Made by a program: the position numbers and the translations under genes
The notes under the pieces: generated by a model
The model's input: the letters and a program-made list of their open reading frames with translations, nothing else
What the model was told of the DNA's origin: nothing
Database searches by the model: none
Source: Thiocapsa sp.
GTDB lineage: Bacteria > Pseudomonadota > Gammaproteobacteria > Chromatiales > Chromatiaceae
Direction of reading: 5' to 3'
Assembly (NCBI RefSeq): GCF_022340925.1
Contig: NZ_JAJDNA010000085.1
Location: 1 to 64,000 of the forward strand
Length of the DNA: 64,000 nt
Shown here: positions 39,802 through 48,508 of the stretch, piece by piece
How the letters are laid out: each line of letters starts with the position of its first letter
Position numbering within the stretch: the stretch's first letter is position 1

Positions 39802-40824
39802 GTGCGCTATTCATCTCTCCTGCTGCTGGCTATGACTGCACTGCTGAGCGGCACGGCGGCTGCCGCAGACGACGCCGCCGTGGTCCGCATCTTCACCATC
39901 CCGGGGGACGCACAGGTGTTCGTCGACGGCGAACGCAAGGGGAGCTCGCCGGCCTCTGCCGAGGAGACCTTCCTGATTCGTCTGCCGCCTGGCGAGTACC
40001 GGATCGGTGCCCGCAAGAACGGCTTCGACCCGGCCGAACGGGAGCTCTTCGTCGCCGCAGGGACCGAGCAGACCGTCAAGCTCAGCCTGGCCCCCGAGAT
40101 CGTCATGGTCCCCATCCCAGGCGGCTGCTTTGTCATGGGCAGTCCGGCCGAGGAACCGGAGCGCGACCCCGACGAGGGCCCGCAGCATGAGGTTTGCGTT
40201 CCGCCTTTCCAGCTCGGTCAGCGCGAGGTCACGTTTGCCGACTGGGATGCCTGTGTGATGGATCAAGGCTGCACCAAGAACCCGTCCGACGAGGGGTGGG
40301 GACGCGGGCAGCGCCCGGTGATCAACATCTCCTGGGAGGACGTGAACGAATACCTGCGCTGGCTGAACCGTCTCACCGGCATGGGCTACCGACTGCCTAC
40401 AGAGGCGGAATGGGAGTATGCAGCGCGGGCGGGGACCACCACGCCGTTCAGCACCGGCAGCTGCATCGACACGGATCAGGCGAACTATGACGGGACGTTC
40501 GAATATGCGGGTTGCGGCGCACACACCGGTGTCAATCTGGGCCGGACCGCGCCGACCGGAAGCTATCCGGCCAACCCCTGGGGACTGTTCGACATGCACG
40601 GCAACGTCAACGAGCTGACCCTGGACTGCTGGAACGGCGGTTTCGACGGGGCACCGACCGACGGGAGTGCCTGGCTGGACGGCAATTGCACGCAACGCGT
40701 CATGCGCAGCGGCTCCTGGTACGGCTATGCGGGATACATGCGCTCCGCATATCGATGCCGCGCCGGCACCGGGTTCAGCCATCGCAGCATTGGCTTCAGG
40801 CTCGCCCGGACACCGGAGTCCTGA
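39802..40824 (+). CDS. Secreted PEGA-domain plus formylglycine-generating-enzyme-like protein
   Basis: 340 residues from a GTG at 39802 with GAGGGAG upstream, opening a signal peptide (VRYSSLLLLAMTALLSGTAAAA). A PEGA domain (about 25-98: TIPGDAQVFVDGERKGSSPA..LPPGEYRIGARKNGF) is followed by an FGE-sulfatase/SUMF1 fold (about 105-338): PIPGGCFVMGSPAEEPERDPDEGPQHEV, GYRLPTEAEWEYAARAG, NPWGLFDMHGNVNEL and RSGSWYGYAGYMRSAYRCRAG..IGFRLAR. One cysteine (YRCRA) aligns with an active-site Cys of SUMF1, the other is not obvious, so enzyme activity is uncertain. Such exported proteins may instead bind ligands or proteins. No sulfatase gene is nearby. Confidence 0.85.
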   Translation: MRYSSLLLLAMTALLSGTAAAADDAAVVRIFTIPGDAQVFVDGERKGSSPASAEETFLIRLPPGEYRIGARKNGFDPAERELFVAAGTEQTVKLSLAPEIVMVPIPGGCFVMGSPAEEPERDPDEGPQHEVCVPPFQLGQREVTFADWDACVMDQGCTKNPSDEGWGRGQRPVINISWEDVNEYLRWLNRLTGMGYRLPTEAEWEYAARAGTTTPFSTGSCIDTDQANYDGTFEYAGCGAHTGVNLGRTAPTGSYPANPWGLFDMHGNVNELTLDCWNGGFDGAPTDGSAWLDGNCTQRVMRSGSWYGYAGYMRSAYRCRAGTGFSHRSIGFRLARTPES

Positions 40825-40943
40825 GACCGCGCGCGGCCGGCAATCGATCGGGCTCGTCATCAGAGCCGGAAGCCCCGCCGGCGATCCGCGCACCACTCGC
40901 GGTCGACCGGCCGTTTCCGTTCACCTGGCACCCCGGGTCAAGT

Positions 40944-40982
40944 GGCCGCCCGCCCATGCCTGCGCCCATGTGGCGGGCGGCC
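40944..40982. terminator. Strong hairpin between convergent genes
   Basis: GGCCGCCCGCC (40944-40954) and GGCGGGCGGCC (40972-40982) are perfect 11-bp inverted repeats separated by 17 nt, with a further CATG/CATG pairing inside. It lies between the convergent stops at 40824 and 41014, as expected for a bidirectional terminator, although no T-run follows. Confidence 0.5.
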
Positions 40983-41013
40983 GGAAGCTGACGGCGGATT
41001 GCTCGCTCCAGCG

Positions 41014-43023
41014 TCAATGGCTGGTCAGCGCATCGACGTATCCCTTCAGCACCAAGGCGGCCAGAATCAGGCCGATGACGATCAGCCAGCCGGTGATCTT
41101 GCGGCCAATCCGCTGTGTTCGCTCCGAGGGCGGCTTGACGAGGTACTTCTCAAGCTCCCCGCTCGACTTGAGCCGCTCGTATTCCAGAACATGCTCGTGC
41201 TTGAACTCCTCCAAGGGTACGGCGCCAGTCGCCATGACAATGTCCATGGGCCACTTCTCGGGGCGGAAATGGACGTTGAAGTAATGCACGGTGAACAGGA
41301 AGACCGCGGCCAGGACGGCCTCCTCGGCATGCACGATGGTGGCGATGTTGAACACCCAGCCGGGGAGGATCGACGCGGTCACCGTGGGGAACCAGAGCAT
41401 CAGTCCACTCAGGCCGATGACGAGCATGCCCCAGAAAGGCGCCCAATAGTCGAACTTCTCCCAGTAGGTCCAGCGATCGAACTTGGGCCGCGGACCGAAT
41501 CCGAGGAACCAGGCGAACATGGCACCGATATCGCGGATGTCCTGCCAGGTGGGCACCATGGAGTTTGGACCGAACCAGCGAAAGCCCCTGCCCGCCCGCA
41601 GGATGTTGCAGGTCACGACGAGGAGATGACCAAAGAAGACGGCCGCGAAGGTGACGGCCGCCGTCCGGTGAATGACCGCCGCGACTTGGGGGCCCCCGAG
41701 CAGATTCATAACGTATTCTGCCCAGGGCTGCTCGGCAAAGAGGACGGCCGTGCCGGTCAGGACCAACACCATGACGGCGACGGCCAACAGGCCGTGCGCG
41801 ATCCGCCAGCCGACGCTGAAGCGGCGGAAGTAGACCGTCGGGGGGACGGCCGGATCGGCACGATAGTCCTTCCCCTGCCTGCGCTCACGCCACTCCCGAT
41901 AGATCCACAGTAGCATGTGGGTCCAGAAGAACAGGAAGACGCCGGCGATCAGGACCTCCATGAAGCGGGCGGCGACCCACATTTCCGGATAGCGCTCGAA
42001 ATCGTCGGCATCGCCGTGGGCATGAAAGCCGAGGAAACCCTCCGGCGCACCCGTGTGACACTGGCGGCAGGTCTCCAGGCGATTGTCGGGATGCACCTTC
42101 GACGCTGGATCCTTGACGTCCATGATCCCGTGGCTGCCGTGGCAGTCGTAACACTTCGCGGTGTGGGTATAGCCGAGGCGCACCACCTGACCATGGTATG
42201 ACTTCTGATAGGTCTCGACCTGCTTCTGGTGGCAGCTCCCGCAGTTGTCGGTGATCGTGAGCTTGACCTGAGCCTGGTCGGGTGAATCGATATTGTGGGG
42301 GGTGTGGCAGTCGGAGCAGATCGCGGCGCTGGCGTCCCGGCGCTCGATGACCGCGGTCCCGTGGACCGATTGCTCGTAGTGCTTGCGCTGCTCCTCGTGG
42401 CAGCGACCGCAGACCTCGTGAATTCGGCTGCGGTGCTCGGCCCGCGCAGAGCTGCCTGCGGTGCCGATGTTGTGGCCATCATGACAATCGTAGCAGGTGG
42501 CGTTGGTCCGGGACTGGTCCAGCAGATTCGGGCGCGCATGCACGGAGGCCATATAGCCGTCGATCTGGGCCAGCACCACGTCCAGCCGCCGGTACTGCGG
42601 ATCGGAGCTGCCGTACTGCACCTCCGCGGTCTTGAGATGGCACGCGACGCAGCCGATGCTCTTGGGGAGCGGAATCTCGTGAACGGCCTTCTGGACCGTG
42701 TTGTGGCAACCGACACAGGGCTGTTTGCCGTGCACGCTGTGCTCGAAGCGCTCGCGATCCACGTAGATGTCGACCACGGTGCCGTCTTCACGCTCCGAGG
42801 TCTTCTCGTCCTCATCGTTGTGGCACTTTAGGCAGCGCTCGTTCGGGATCTTCGGGAGATTGAGAAGCTCGGCAACGGTCGGGGCTTTCGCGGGCCCGGT
42901 CGCGTCCCCCTCGCCGCCGCTGTCGATCGCCGAATGGACGTCTCCCACCAAAAGAGCTAGTCCGATCGCAAGAGTCGACAGCACCGCACGACGCGGGCGA
43001 CGGTAGCACAATCCAGCGGACAT
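41014..43023 (-). CDS. CbcL-like fusion of nonahaem cytochrome c and membrane b-type cytochrome
   Basis: 669 residues from the ATG at 43023 (GAGG seven bases upstream). After a signal peptide/anchor, nine CxxCH motifs occur: CLKCH, CVGCH, CVACH, CYDCH, CGRCH, CSDCH, CGSCH, CYDCH and CRQCH (about residues 63-320). A membrane domain with four or more helices follows (FMEVLIAGVFLFFWTHMLLWI; RIAHGLLAVAVMVLVLTGTAV; IHRTAAVTFAAVFFGHLLVV; FWGMLVIGLSGLMLWF; HAEEAVLAAVFLFTVHYFNVHF), with histidines placed like the b-haem ligands of HydC/FdnI. Nine c haems plus a HydC-like b domain is the layout of Geobacter CbcL, a menaquinol oxidase for extracellular electron transfer. Here the electron partner is unknown. 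Confidence 0.85.
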   Translation of the reverse strand: MSAGLCYRRPRRAVLSTLAIGLALLVGDVHSAIDSGGEGDATGPAKAPTVAELLNLPKIPNERCLKCHNDEDEKTSEREDGTVVDIYVDRERFEHSVHGKQPCVGCHNTVQKAVHEIPLPKSIGCVACHLKTAEVQYGSSDPQYRRLDVVLAQIDGYMASVHARPNLLDQSRTNATCYDCHDGHNIGTAGSSARAEHRSRIHEVCGRCHEEQRKHYEQSVHGTAVIERRDASAAICSDCHTPHNIDSPDQAQVKLTITDNCGSCHQKQVETYQKSYHGQVVRLGYTHTAKCYDCHGSHGIMDVKDPASKVHPDNRLETCRQCHTGAPEGFLGFHAHGDADDFERYPEMWVAARFMEVLIAGVFLFFWTHMLLWIYREWRERRQGKDYRADPAVPPTVYFRRFSVGWRIAHGLLAVAVMVLVLTGTAVLFAEQPWAEYVMNLLGGPQVAAVIHRTAAVTFAAVFFGHLLVVTCNILRAGRGFRWFGPNSMVPTWQDIRDIGAMFAWFLGFGPRPKFDRWTYWEKFDYWAPFWGMLVIGLSGLMLWFPTVTASILPGWVFNIATIVHAEEAVLAAVFLFTVHYFNVHFRPEKWPMDIVMATGAVPLEEFKHEHVLEYERLKSSGELEKYLVKPPSERTQRIGRKITGWLIVIGLILAALVLKGYVDALTSH

Positions 43024-43353
43024 CGATGGCCTCACCGATTCAACTTGGGACGAAGCGACCACGCTGTGTAGAGACGCTGCGTGGCCAATGCGGCGGGACG
43101 CGGTGCTGCATTCGCCCGGTCGATGCCACCGGGGTCAGGAATCGACACCCGCGTTTATACCACCGCCGACGCCGGTTCGACAGACTGACGGGCGACCCAA
43201 TCGAGCGGCGGCGTTGGGTTCCAACCCGGGCCGAGCCCGACTCGCGGGATCAGATTGGCGGGGACGGGCTCGCCGTTGGCGTTGCGGTCGCGCGGTGCCG
43301 ATGCGCATCCACCCGGGATTCGCGTCCCAGCCGCCCGCAGCCGCAAGGCCAGG
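43024..43353. other. Intergenic region, no gene recognised
   Basis: 330 bp between the lipoprotein gene stop and the cytochrome start. A 63-codon minus-strand frame (43155-43346) has no ribosome site and no recognisable family. I see no promoter that I would defend. Confidence 0.45.
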
Positions 43354-43929
43354 CTACAGCCCCGGGAGCTCGAGTGTGGCCAGTTCTCCCAGGGCCGCCT
43401 GAATCTCCGCGATGGTTGGCGGGCGGGTGTAGGCGGGGTCGTCCAGTCTGCCGAGGCAGGTGAGACGCATCAGGTTAGGTTGGCGGCTGTCGTCCAGCCA
43501 AAAATGATAGCCCTGCTGGATCATCTGTGAGCCCCCACTGTCACCGTGTCCGGCGAGTCGGAAGCGGACGCCGCCGGTCGCACCCGGGACCGTTCTCCGA
43601 TCGGCCACCAGGGCTACGTAGTCCTGTACGCGAGTGATTCGAATCACGCCGGGTGCGACGGTCTGGATGCCGGCGTGGTCGATGCGTCGGACCTCGAGCG
43701 CGCAGCTCGCGTCCTGGCTGGCACCCGATGCGCGCGCCCCCCCACCCACAAAGAAGGCGCGAGCGCGGCCCTGCGGGATAGGGATCGCACGGTTGAGCCG
43801 CAACGTGCTCCCTGCCGGGATCGTCACCCAATGCCCCGGAATGGACTCGCGCACCCGTGTCTCGCAAGCCCCGAGCATGAGCGTCATCAGTAGTCCGAAG
43901 GTCAGCAGCACGAATGTTCTTAAAGTCAT
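43354..43929 (-). CDS. Putative lipoprotein, 191 aa
   Basis: The N terminus MTLRTFVLLTFGLLMTLMLGACETR ends in a lipobox (LGAC), so the mature protein should be lipid-anchored at Cys22. The rest is a small, probably beta-rich domain (HWVTIPAGSTLRLNRAIPIPQGRARAFF; LEVRRIDHAGIQTVAPGVIRITRVQDYVAL) with two further cysteines (ASCALEV, LTCLGRLDD) that could form a disulfide. I recognise no named family. It is 330 bp upstream of the multihaem cytochrome gene on the same strand; co-expression is possible but not shown. Confidence 0.75.
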   Translation of the reverse strand: MTLRTFVLLTFGLLMTLMLGACETRVRESIPGHWVTIPAGSTLRLNRAIPIPQGRARAFFVGGGARASGASQDASCALEVRRIDHAGIQTVAPGVIRITRVQDYVALVADRRTVPGATGGVRFRLAGHGDSGGSQMIQQGYHFWLDDSRQPNLMRLTCLGRLDDPAYTRPPTIAEIQAALGELATLELPGL

Positions 43930-44360
43930 GATGGCATCCAGTGATTGTCGGCGGAAGCTCGCTGGGTCTCGGCAGCCCCGTCCGCGGCCTCGCCGCGAAT
44001 GGAAGCAGGCATCGGCGCCAAGCGCTCGCCATTCATAGCACGAGCGGTGCGGGTCGCGCAGGTATCAGTAGTGAAGCCACCAGGCTGCGGACCCCACGCA
44101 CCCCTGTGCATGCCTCAACCAGCCAAATCACTGACTAGAAAAATACACAAAAAGATATCATACTTGAGTTCGAGACTCGCTTTGAGAGTGTCCGATTATC
44201 CTCCATAGTAAACTATTTTTATTTATAAAAGACGAGAAATAGAGGCCAAAGTCGCAGAGTCATGTTAGAACACTTCACGTGTCTTTTCCGCATCACTCTC
44301 ACCACCATCGGGGAGAGCCAAGAGCGGGGCCGTTCCGGGCCTCCCCCAGTCTCTCGTCCG
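43930..44360. promoter_or_regulatory. AT-rich leader of the minor pilin operon
   Basis: The stretch about 44130-44260 is strikingly AT-rich against the GC-rich background (for example a run of A/T around 44208-44232 with TTTTTATTTATAAAAG). It precedes fimT, so the operon promoter is probably here. I found no convincing sigma-54 (GG-N10-GC) or sigma-70 pair. The sudden composition change may also mark an acquired segment. Confidence 0.45.
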
Positions 44361-44918
44361 ATGGATCGCGTCGACCTTCTAGGTCATGACGGCTTCACCC
44401 TGGTGGAGCTCATGCTGACGATTACGGTACTGGCCGTCCTGGCAACCATAGGCGCACCGACCATGCAGGAGATGCTCGCCCGCAACCGACTGAAGGCCGC
44501 CGCTCAGGCGCTGACGGAGGATCTGCAATGGACGCGAAGCGAGGTAATCCGACGCAACCGGCACCTGTTCCTGACGGTCGACAGCGAGGCCTGGTGTTAC
44601 GGCATCGCTGAGAGGAAGGATTGCGACTGCCGTCTGCGAGATCTCTCGGCAGAGAGGGCCTGCCGGCTGTCCACGGCGGGCGAACCCATGCTCAAGATCG
44701 TCTCGGGTGTGGATTTCCCCGGCATACGCATCGAGGGCACCACCTTCACGGGCAGCCCGCGAGGCACGGGATTCGAGCCCAGGCGGGCGACCGCCCGGGG
44801 CGGTAGCCTGACCTTCGCATCCGGACGAGACGCCGAGCTCAGGGTCGTATTGAGCCTGCTCGGCAGAGTGCGCCTCTGCTCTCCCCGCGGGACCGTGACG
44901 GGCTTTCCACCATGCTGA
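44361..44918 (+). CDS. fimT: Type IV minor pseudopilin FimT/GspH
   Basis: 185 residues from the ATG at 44361; the frame is open upstream to 44262 but the short leader before the prepilin site fits this start. The prepilin peptidase site is HDG|FTLVELMLTITVLAVLATIGAP, with Glu5 present. The FimT/GspH pattern continues with LKAAAQALTEDLQWTRSEVIRRNR and a beta domain with several cysteines (RKDCDCRLRDLSAERACRL). It primes or joins type IV pilus assembly in the inner membrane. It is the first gene of fimT-pilW-pilX-pilV. Confidence 0.9.
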   Translation: MDRVDLLGHDGFTLVELMLTITVLAVLATIGAPTMQEMLARNRLKAAAQALTEDLQWTRSEVIRRNRHLFLTVDSEAWCYGIAERKDCDCRLRDLSAERACRLSTAGEPMLKIVSGVDFPGIRIEGTTFTGSPRGTGFEPRRATARGGSLTFASGRDAELRVVLSLLGRVRLCSPRGTVTGFPPC

Positions 44919-45715
44919 CCATTGACGGGACACGCGCGCATTCGCTGGCGGGCCACCCCGCTCGCCAATCCGGGGTCACCCTGACGGCACTGATGGTCGG
45001 AATGACGGTCGGGGCACTGGTGCTGGCCGGGACCTCTGCCGTCTATCTCCTGACCGCACGCGGCGCAGCGGAGAACATCCGGTTGGCGCGGCTCAATCAG
45101 GAGTTGCGGGCGGCCATGGAGGTCATGGAGCAGGATCTCCTGCGCGCAGGCCACTGGGAGTTTCCTGACGGGGCGGACCCGGCCGACAACCCCTTCCGAC
45201 TCGAGATTAGCGGAATCCAGAACGATCTAAGCATCGGCTCGGCGATCGGTGAAGCCAGCGGCAGCTGCGTGACCTATAGCTATGACCTGAACGCCAATTC
45301 GCTCATCGGAGTCTGCGACGGCTGCACGCCGATCGCCTCGCCTTTCGATGGCGATGCCTATGACCGGGCCAATGTCGAGATGTTCGGTTTTAGACTGCGC
45401 GGTGGCGCTCTTCAGATCCGCACTCGACTCGCAAGCGCATCGGACCCCGCCTTTGACTGCGACAGCGGACACTGGGAGGCCGTCACCAGCAACGACGTTC
45501 GTGTGACGAGGCTCAGGTTCGACATCACCGCCGGCGAGACCACGAACCTCAACCCTGCCAAGGCGCGAACGGAGCCATGCACAGACGATGACCTTTGTCA
45601 GCAGGTTCGGTCCGTCGACATCATGCTGGCCGGGCAACTCGCGGGTGATCCCGCGGTGAACCAGACCTTCGCTTCGCGGGTCGCCGTCCGCAACGACCGC
45701 TATTGGCGCCCATAG
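44912..45715 (+). CDS. pilW: Minor pilin PilW, lacking the conserved Glu5
   Basis: 267 residues, starting 7 bp inside fimT (ATGCTGA overlap). The prepilin-like site reads RQSG|VTLTALMVGMTVGALVLAG. Position +5, normally Glu, is Ala, and +1 is Val rather than Phe. PilW family features follow: NIRLARLNQELRAAMEVMEQDLLRAGHW and a long beta domain with cysteines (CVTYSYDL, CDGC, CTDDDLCQQV). Loss of Glu5 is seen in tip subunits such as GspK but is unusual in PilW. Confidence 0.85.
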   Translation: MLTIDGTRAHSLAGHPARQSGVTLTALMVGMTVGALVLAGTSAVYLLTARGAAENIRLARLNQELRAAMEVMEQDLLRAGHWEFPDGADPADNPFRLEISGIQNDLSIGSAIGEASGSCVTYSYDLNANSLIGVCDGCTPIASPFDGDAYDRANVEMFGFRLRGGALQIRTRLASASDPAFDCDSGHWEAVTSNDVRVTRLRFDITAGETTNLNPAKARTEPCTDDDLCQQVRSVDIMLAGQLAGDPAVNQTFASRVAVRNDRYWRP

Positions 45716-45730
45716 CCGAGGCCCACCCGC

Positions 45731-46777
45731 ATGCGTTCTCAGATGCCGACAAACGGCCGTCAGGAGCATGGTGCGATGACGCTGATGGTCGGTTTCCTGC
45801 TCCTCACGGCTTCGACGATTCTAACCATCGCCGTTGCACGGATGGGCGTCATGGAGCAGCGTATCGCGAACAACGAGCTCCGCGCCAAGGAGGCCCAACA
45901 GGCGGCGCAGTCGGGGCTAGACTACGCGCTCGCCTGGCTGTCGACTAACGTGTGGAGTGCCGGCACTGAGATCCCGCCTCCACCGCAGATCTCGGCATCC
46001 GGAGACTACCGCTACGGAATTCGATTGACTCTCGATGACAGGCCTGGCTGTCTGCGTGTGCACTCCGAGGCCCACGCGACCGGCGATGAAAGCATCTACG
46101 CGGCCGCGACCCAGTGTTTTCAGCAGAAGCGTCCGCTACGAGACGCCATGGCGAGGGGCGTCCCACCCCTGGTGGTCGGCGGCTGCCTGTCGGGAGTCAC
46201 CGGGAACGCCAATGTCTATCCGAGCCGGTGCGATCCCGGCCGGGATGACGGGTGCGACCGCGCGTCCGTCGTATCGTCCCACCCCCTTTCCTGCCTGGAC
46301 CCCGGCAGCCTCTACCTCAACGGCGGCAGTTTAAGAGGCAACGCCTTCGAGGGTACGGCGTGGGAGTACCTCTTCGCGATCAGTCAGGAGGAGTACAAGG
46401 CACGCGCAGAGGACGGAGATCCAAGGTTCCTTTGGATCACCTCGACCCTCCGATGGGACTCCGACATGGGCCAACCCAAAGAGCCCATTTACATGGTGTT
46501 CACGGAATCGGCGGGGTGTCCTGAGGTCAGTGGGTCCGTTTCCGTCTACGGGATCGTCTACTTTGCAGAGGATGCCGGATGCGGCAGCCGCGGGTGGGGG
46601 GATGCCGCAGTCTACGGCTCGGTGGTCTTCGAAGACGCGCTCGAGGGGCTGACCGCGCGAGGCCGCCTGTACCATTGGAGTTGGGCTGTGGACAATGAAG
46701 AGGGCGCCAGTCTCAACATCGTCACCTCCACCCATCGCGTTCCGGGAAGTTGGCGAGATTGGGAGCCGGACGGATGA
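45731..46777 (+). CDS. pilX: Minor pilin PilX-like
   Basis: 348 residues. The N terminus MRSQMPTNGRQEHG|AMTLMVGFLLLTASTILTIAVARMGVMEQRIANNELRAKEAQQAAQSG follows the PilX pattern, which normally lacks Glu5. The large C-terminal domain has paired cysteines (GCLRVHSEA, CFQQKR, GGCLSGVTGN, CDPG..CDRA, GCPEVSG, AGCGSRGW), pointing to disulfide bonds. It is longer than Pseudomonas PilX. It lies 15 bp after pilW and overlaps pilV by four bases. Confidence 0.85.
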   Translation: MRSQMPTNGRQEHGAMTLMVGFLLLTASTILTIAVARMGVMEQRIANNELRAKEAQQAAQSGLDYALAWLSTNVWSAGTEIPPPPQISASGDYRYGIRLTLDDRPGCLRVHSEAHATGDESIYAAATQCFQQKRPLRDAMARGVPPLVVGGCLSGVTGNANVYPSRCDPGRDDGCDRASVVSSHPLSCLDPGSLYLNGGSLRGNAFEGTAWEYLFAISQEEYKARAEDGDPRFLWITSTLRWDSDMGQPKEPIYMVFTESAGCPEVSGSVSVYGIVYFAEDAGCGSRGWGDAAVYGSVVFEDALEGLTARGRLYHWSWAVDNEEGASLNIVTSTHRVPGSWRDWEPDG

Positions 46778-47208
46778 GCAGGCGAGCGCAGATCAGCCAC
46801 GCAGGCTTCACCCTCGTCGAGGCGCTGATCGCGCTGACCGTGCTGTCGATTGGACTCATGGGTTTGGCCCACCTGCAGATGCGGGTGTTTGCGAGCTCCG
46901 GCCACAGCAAGACCCAGACGATCGCCGTCAATCTCGCGCAACAGAAGCTCGAGTCGCTGCGAGCGACACCCTATGACAGCATCGAGAGCGGCGCGGATGC
47001 GCCTGAGCCCCAAGTCGGCCACAACGCGCATTTCACCCGGCGGTGGATCGTAGCGGACCGCTCTGCGCCCGACTACAAGGCGATCAGGATCACGACAGCT
47101 TGGCAGACTCCCGACGGTGAAGCGCGCTCGGTGAGCCTCGGTTCGTTCATCGCGCGATCGATCGCACACCCTTTGGGCCCTGTCGGCCTCCCGGCAGCCG
47201 ATGAGTAA
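46774..47208 (+). CDS. pilV: Minor pilin PilV
   Basis: 144 residues from the ATG at 46774, which overlaps the pilX TGA. The prepilin site is SHAG|FTLVEALIALTVLSIGLMGLAHLQ with Glu5 present, and the family continuation is QTIAVNLAQQKLESLRATPYDSIESG. It is the last gene of the run. No pilY1 or pilE follows, and the next gene converges from the other strand. Confidence 0.9.
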   Translation: MSRRAQISHAGFTLVEALIALTVLSIGLMGLAHLQMRVFASSGHSKTQTIAVNLAQQKLESLRATPYDSIESGADAPEPQVGHNAHFTRRWIVADRSAPDYKAIRITTAWQTPDGEARSVSLGSFIARSIAHPLGPVGLPAADE

Positions 47209-47215
47209 ACCCGCT

Positions 47216-47230
47216 GGCCCATCCCGGGCC
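47216..47230. terminator. Short GC hairpin between pilV and metZ
   Basis: GGCCC-ATCCC-GGGCC lies between the convergent stop codons at 47208 and 47255. It is short and lacks a T-run, so termination by it is possible only. Confidence 0.3.
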
Positions 47231-47254
47231 GAACTGCAGCAGATGCCAGGCTGG

Positions 47255-48508
47255 TCAGGAAATCGCCTTGAGCCCCCGCGCAAGATCCGCCTGAATGTCA
47301 GCGATGTCCTCCAGGCCGACCGCCACTCTCACCAGACCCTCGCCGATGCCGACGTCGGCGCGTTCCTCTGGCGTGAGCCGTCCATGCGTCGTGGTCGCCG
47401 GATGGGTGATCGTGGTCTTGGCATCGCCCAGATTGGCGGTGATGGACAAGAGCCGCGTCGAGTCGATGAGCCGCCATGCGCCGGTCTGACCCGAACGCAC
47501 GTCGAAGGCGACGATCCCGCCACCCGTGCGCTGTTGGACTCCGACCAGATGATGCTGCGGGTGATCCGGCAGACCCGGGTAATAGACCCGCTCGACCGCC
47601 GGCTGCAGCCCCAGCCATCCCGCGAGCTGAGACGCGGCGCGGGCATGGGCGCGCATACGCAGCTCGAGCGTCTCCAATCCTTTGAGGAAGACCCAGGCGT
47701 TGAAGGGGCTCATGGTGGGCCCCGCGGTTCGCAGCACCCCGAAGACCGTTTCGCCAACCAGTTTGCGATCACCGACCACCGCCCCGCCCACGCACCGGCC
47801 CTGCCCGTCCAGGTATTTTGTAGCAGAATGGATCACGAGGTCGGCACCCAGCTCGAGCGGCCTTTGAAGGGCCGGGGTGCAGAAGCAGTTGTCGACCGCC
47901 AGCACGCAACCGCGGCGGTGGGCGACTTCGGCAAGGCGGCGCAGATCCACCATCTCGGTCAAGGGGTTGGACGGCGTCTCACAAAACAGCAGTCGCGTCT
48001 CGGGGCGAATGGCCGCTTCCCAGGCATCCAGATCAGCCAGCGTCACGTAGCTGGTATCGACGCCGAAGCGGGCAAGATACGTATTGAACAGCAACGTGGT
48101 GGTCCCAAAGAGGCTGCGCGAAGCGACGATGTGATCGCCGGTCTGCAACAGTCCCATACACAAGGCCAGGATCGCCGACATCCCGGAGGCCGTCGCGACA
48201 CAGCGCTCGCCCCCTTCGAGCGCAGCTAGCCTCTCTTCGAAGGCGGCAACCGTCGGATTGGTGAAGCGCGAGTAGATATTGCCCTGTTGCTCACCGGCAA
48301 AACGCGCCGCGGCCTCCGCCGCGCTTGCGAAGACGAAGCTCGACGTGGTGAAGATGGGCTCGCCGTGCTCACCTTCAGGGGTGCGGTGATGACCCGTTCG
48401 CACCGCACGGGTCGCGAATCCCACCTCGGTAGTGTGCTGATCCGAGCGCCGCTCCGGCTGATGCGCGGCCGGCGGCGCGTCAGGCCGAGTTGTAGAGCTC
48501 AATGACAC
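47255..48508 (-). CDS. metZ: O-succinylhomoserine sulfhydrylase
   Basis: 417 residues from a GTG at 48508, 29 bp inside purF. MetZ is a PLP enzyme making homocysteine from O-succinylhomoserine and sulfide. The PLP lysine is in [12 protein letters not shown], with the cofactor-binding [23 protein letters not shown] and [11 protein letters not shown]. MetB and MetC are close relatives; the purF-metZ neighbourhood and the N-terminal [18 protein letters not shown] favour MetZ. Confidence 0.92.
   Translation of the reverse strand: MSLSSTTRPDAPPAAHQPERRSDQHTTEVGFATRAVRTGHHRTPEGEHGEPIFTTSSFVFASAAEAAARFAGEQQGNIYSRFTNPTVAAFEERLAALEGGERCVATASGMSAILALCMGLLQTGDHIVASRSLFGTTTLLFNTYLARFGVDTSYVTLADLDAWEAAIRPETRLLFCETPSNPLTEMVDLRRLAEVAHRRGCVLAVDNCFCTPALQRPLELGADLVIHSATKYLDGQGRCVGGAVVGDRKLVGETVFGVLRTAGPTMSPFNAWVFLKGLETLELRMRAHARAASQLAGWLGLQPAVERVYYPGLPDHPQHHLVGVQQRTGGGIVAFDVRSGQTGAWRLIDSTRLLSITANLGDAKTTITHPATTTHGRLTPEERADVGIGEGLVRVAVGLEDIADIQADLARGLKAIS

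Noticed and set aside
43155-43346. 63-codon minus-strand frame with a protein-like C-terminal part
   Set aside because: No start signal and no recognisable family. It could be a gene remnant, but I cannot support it.
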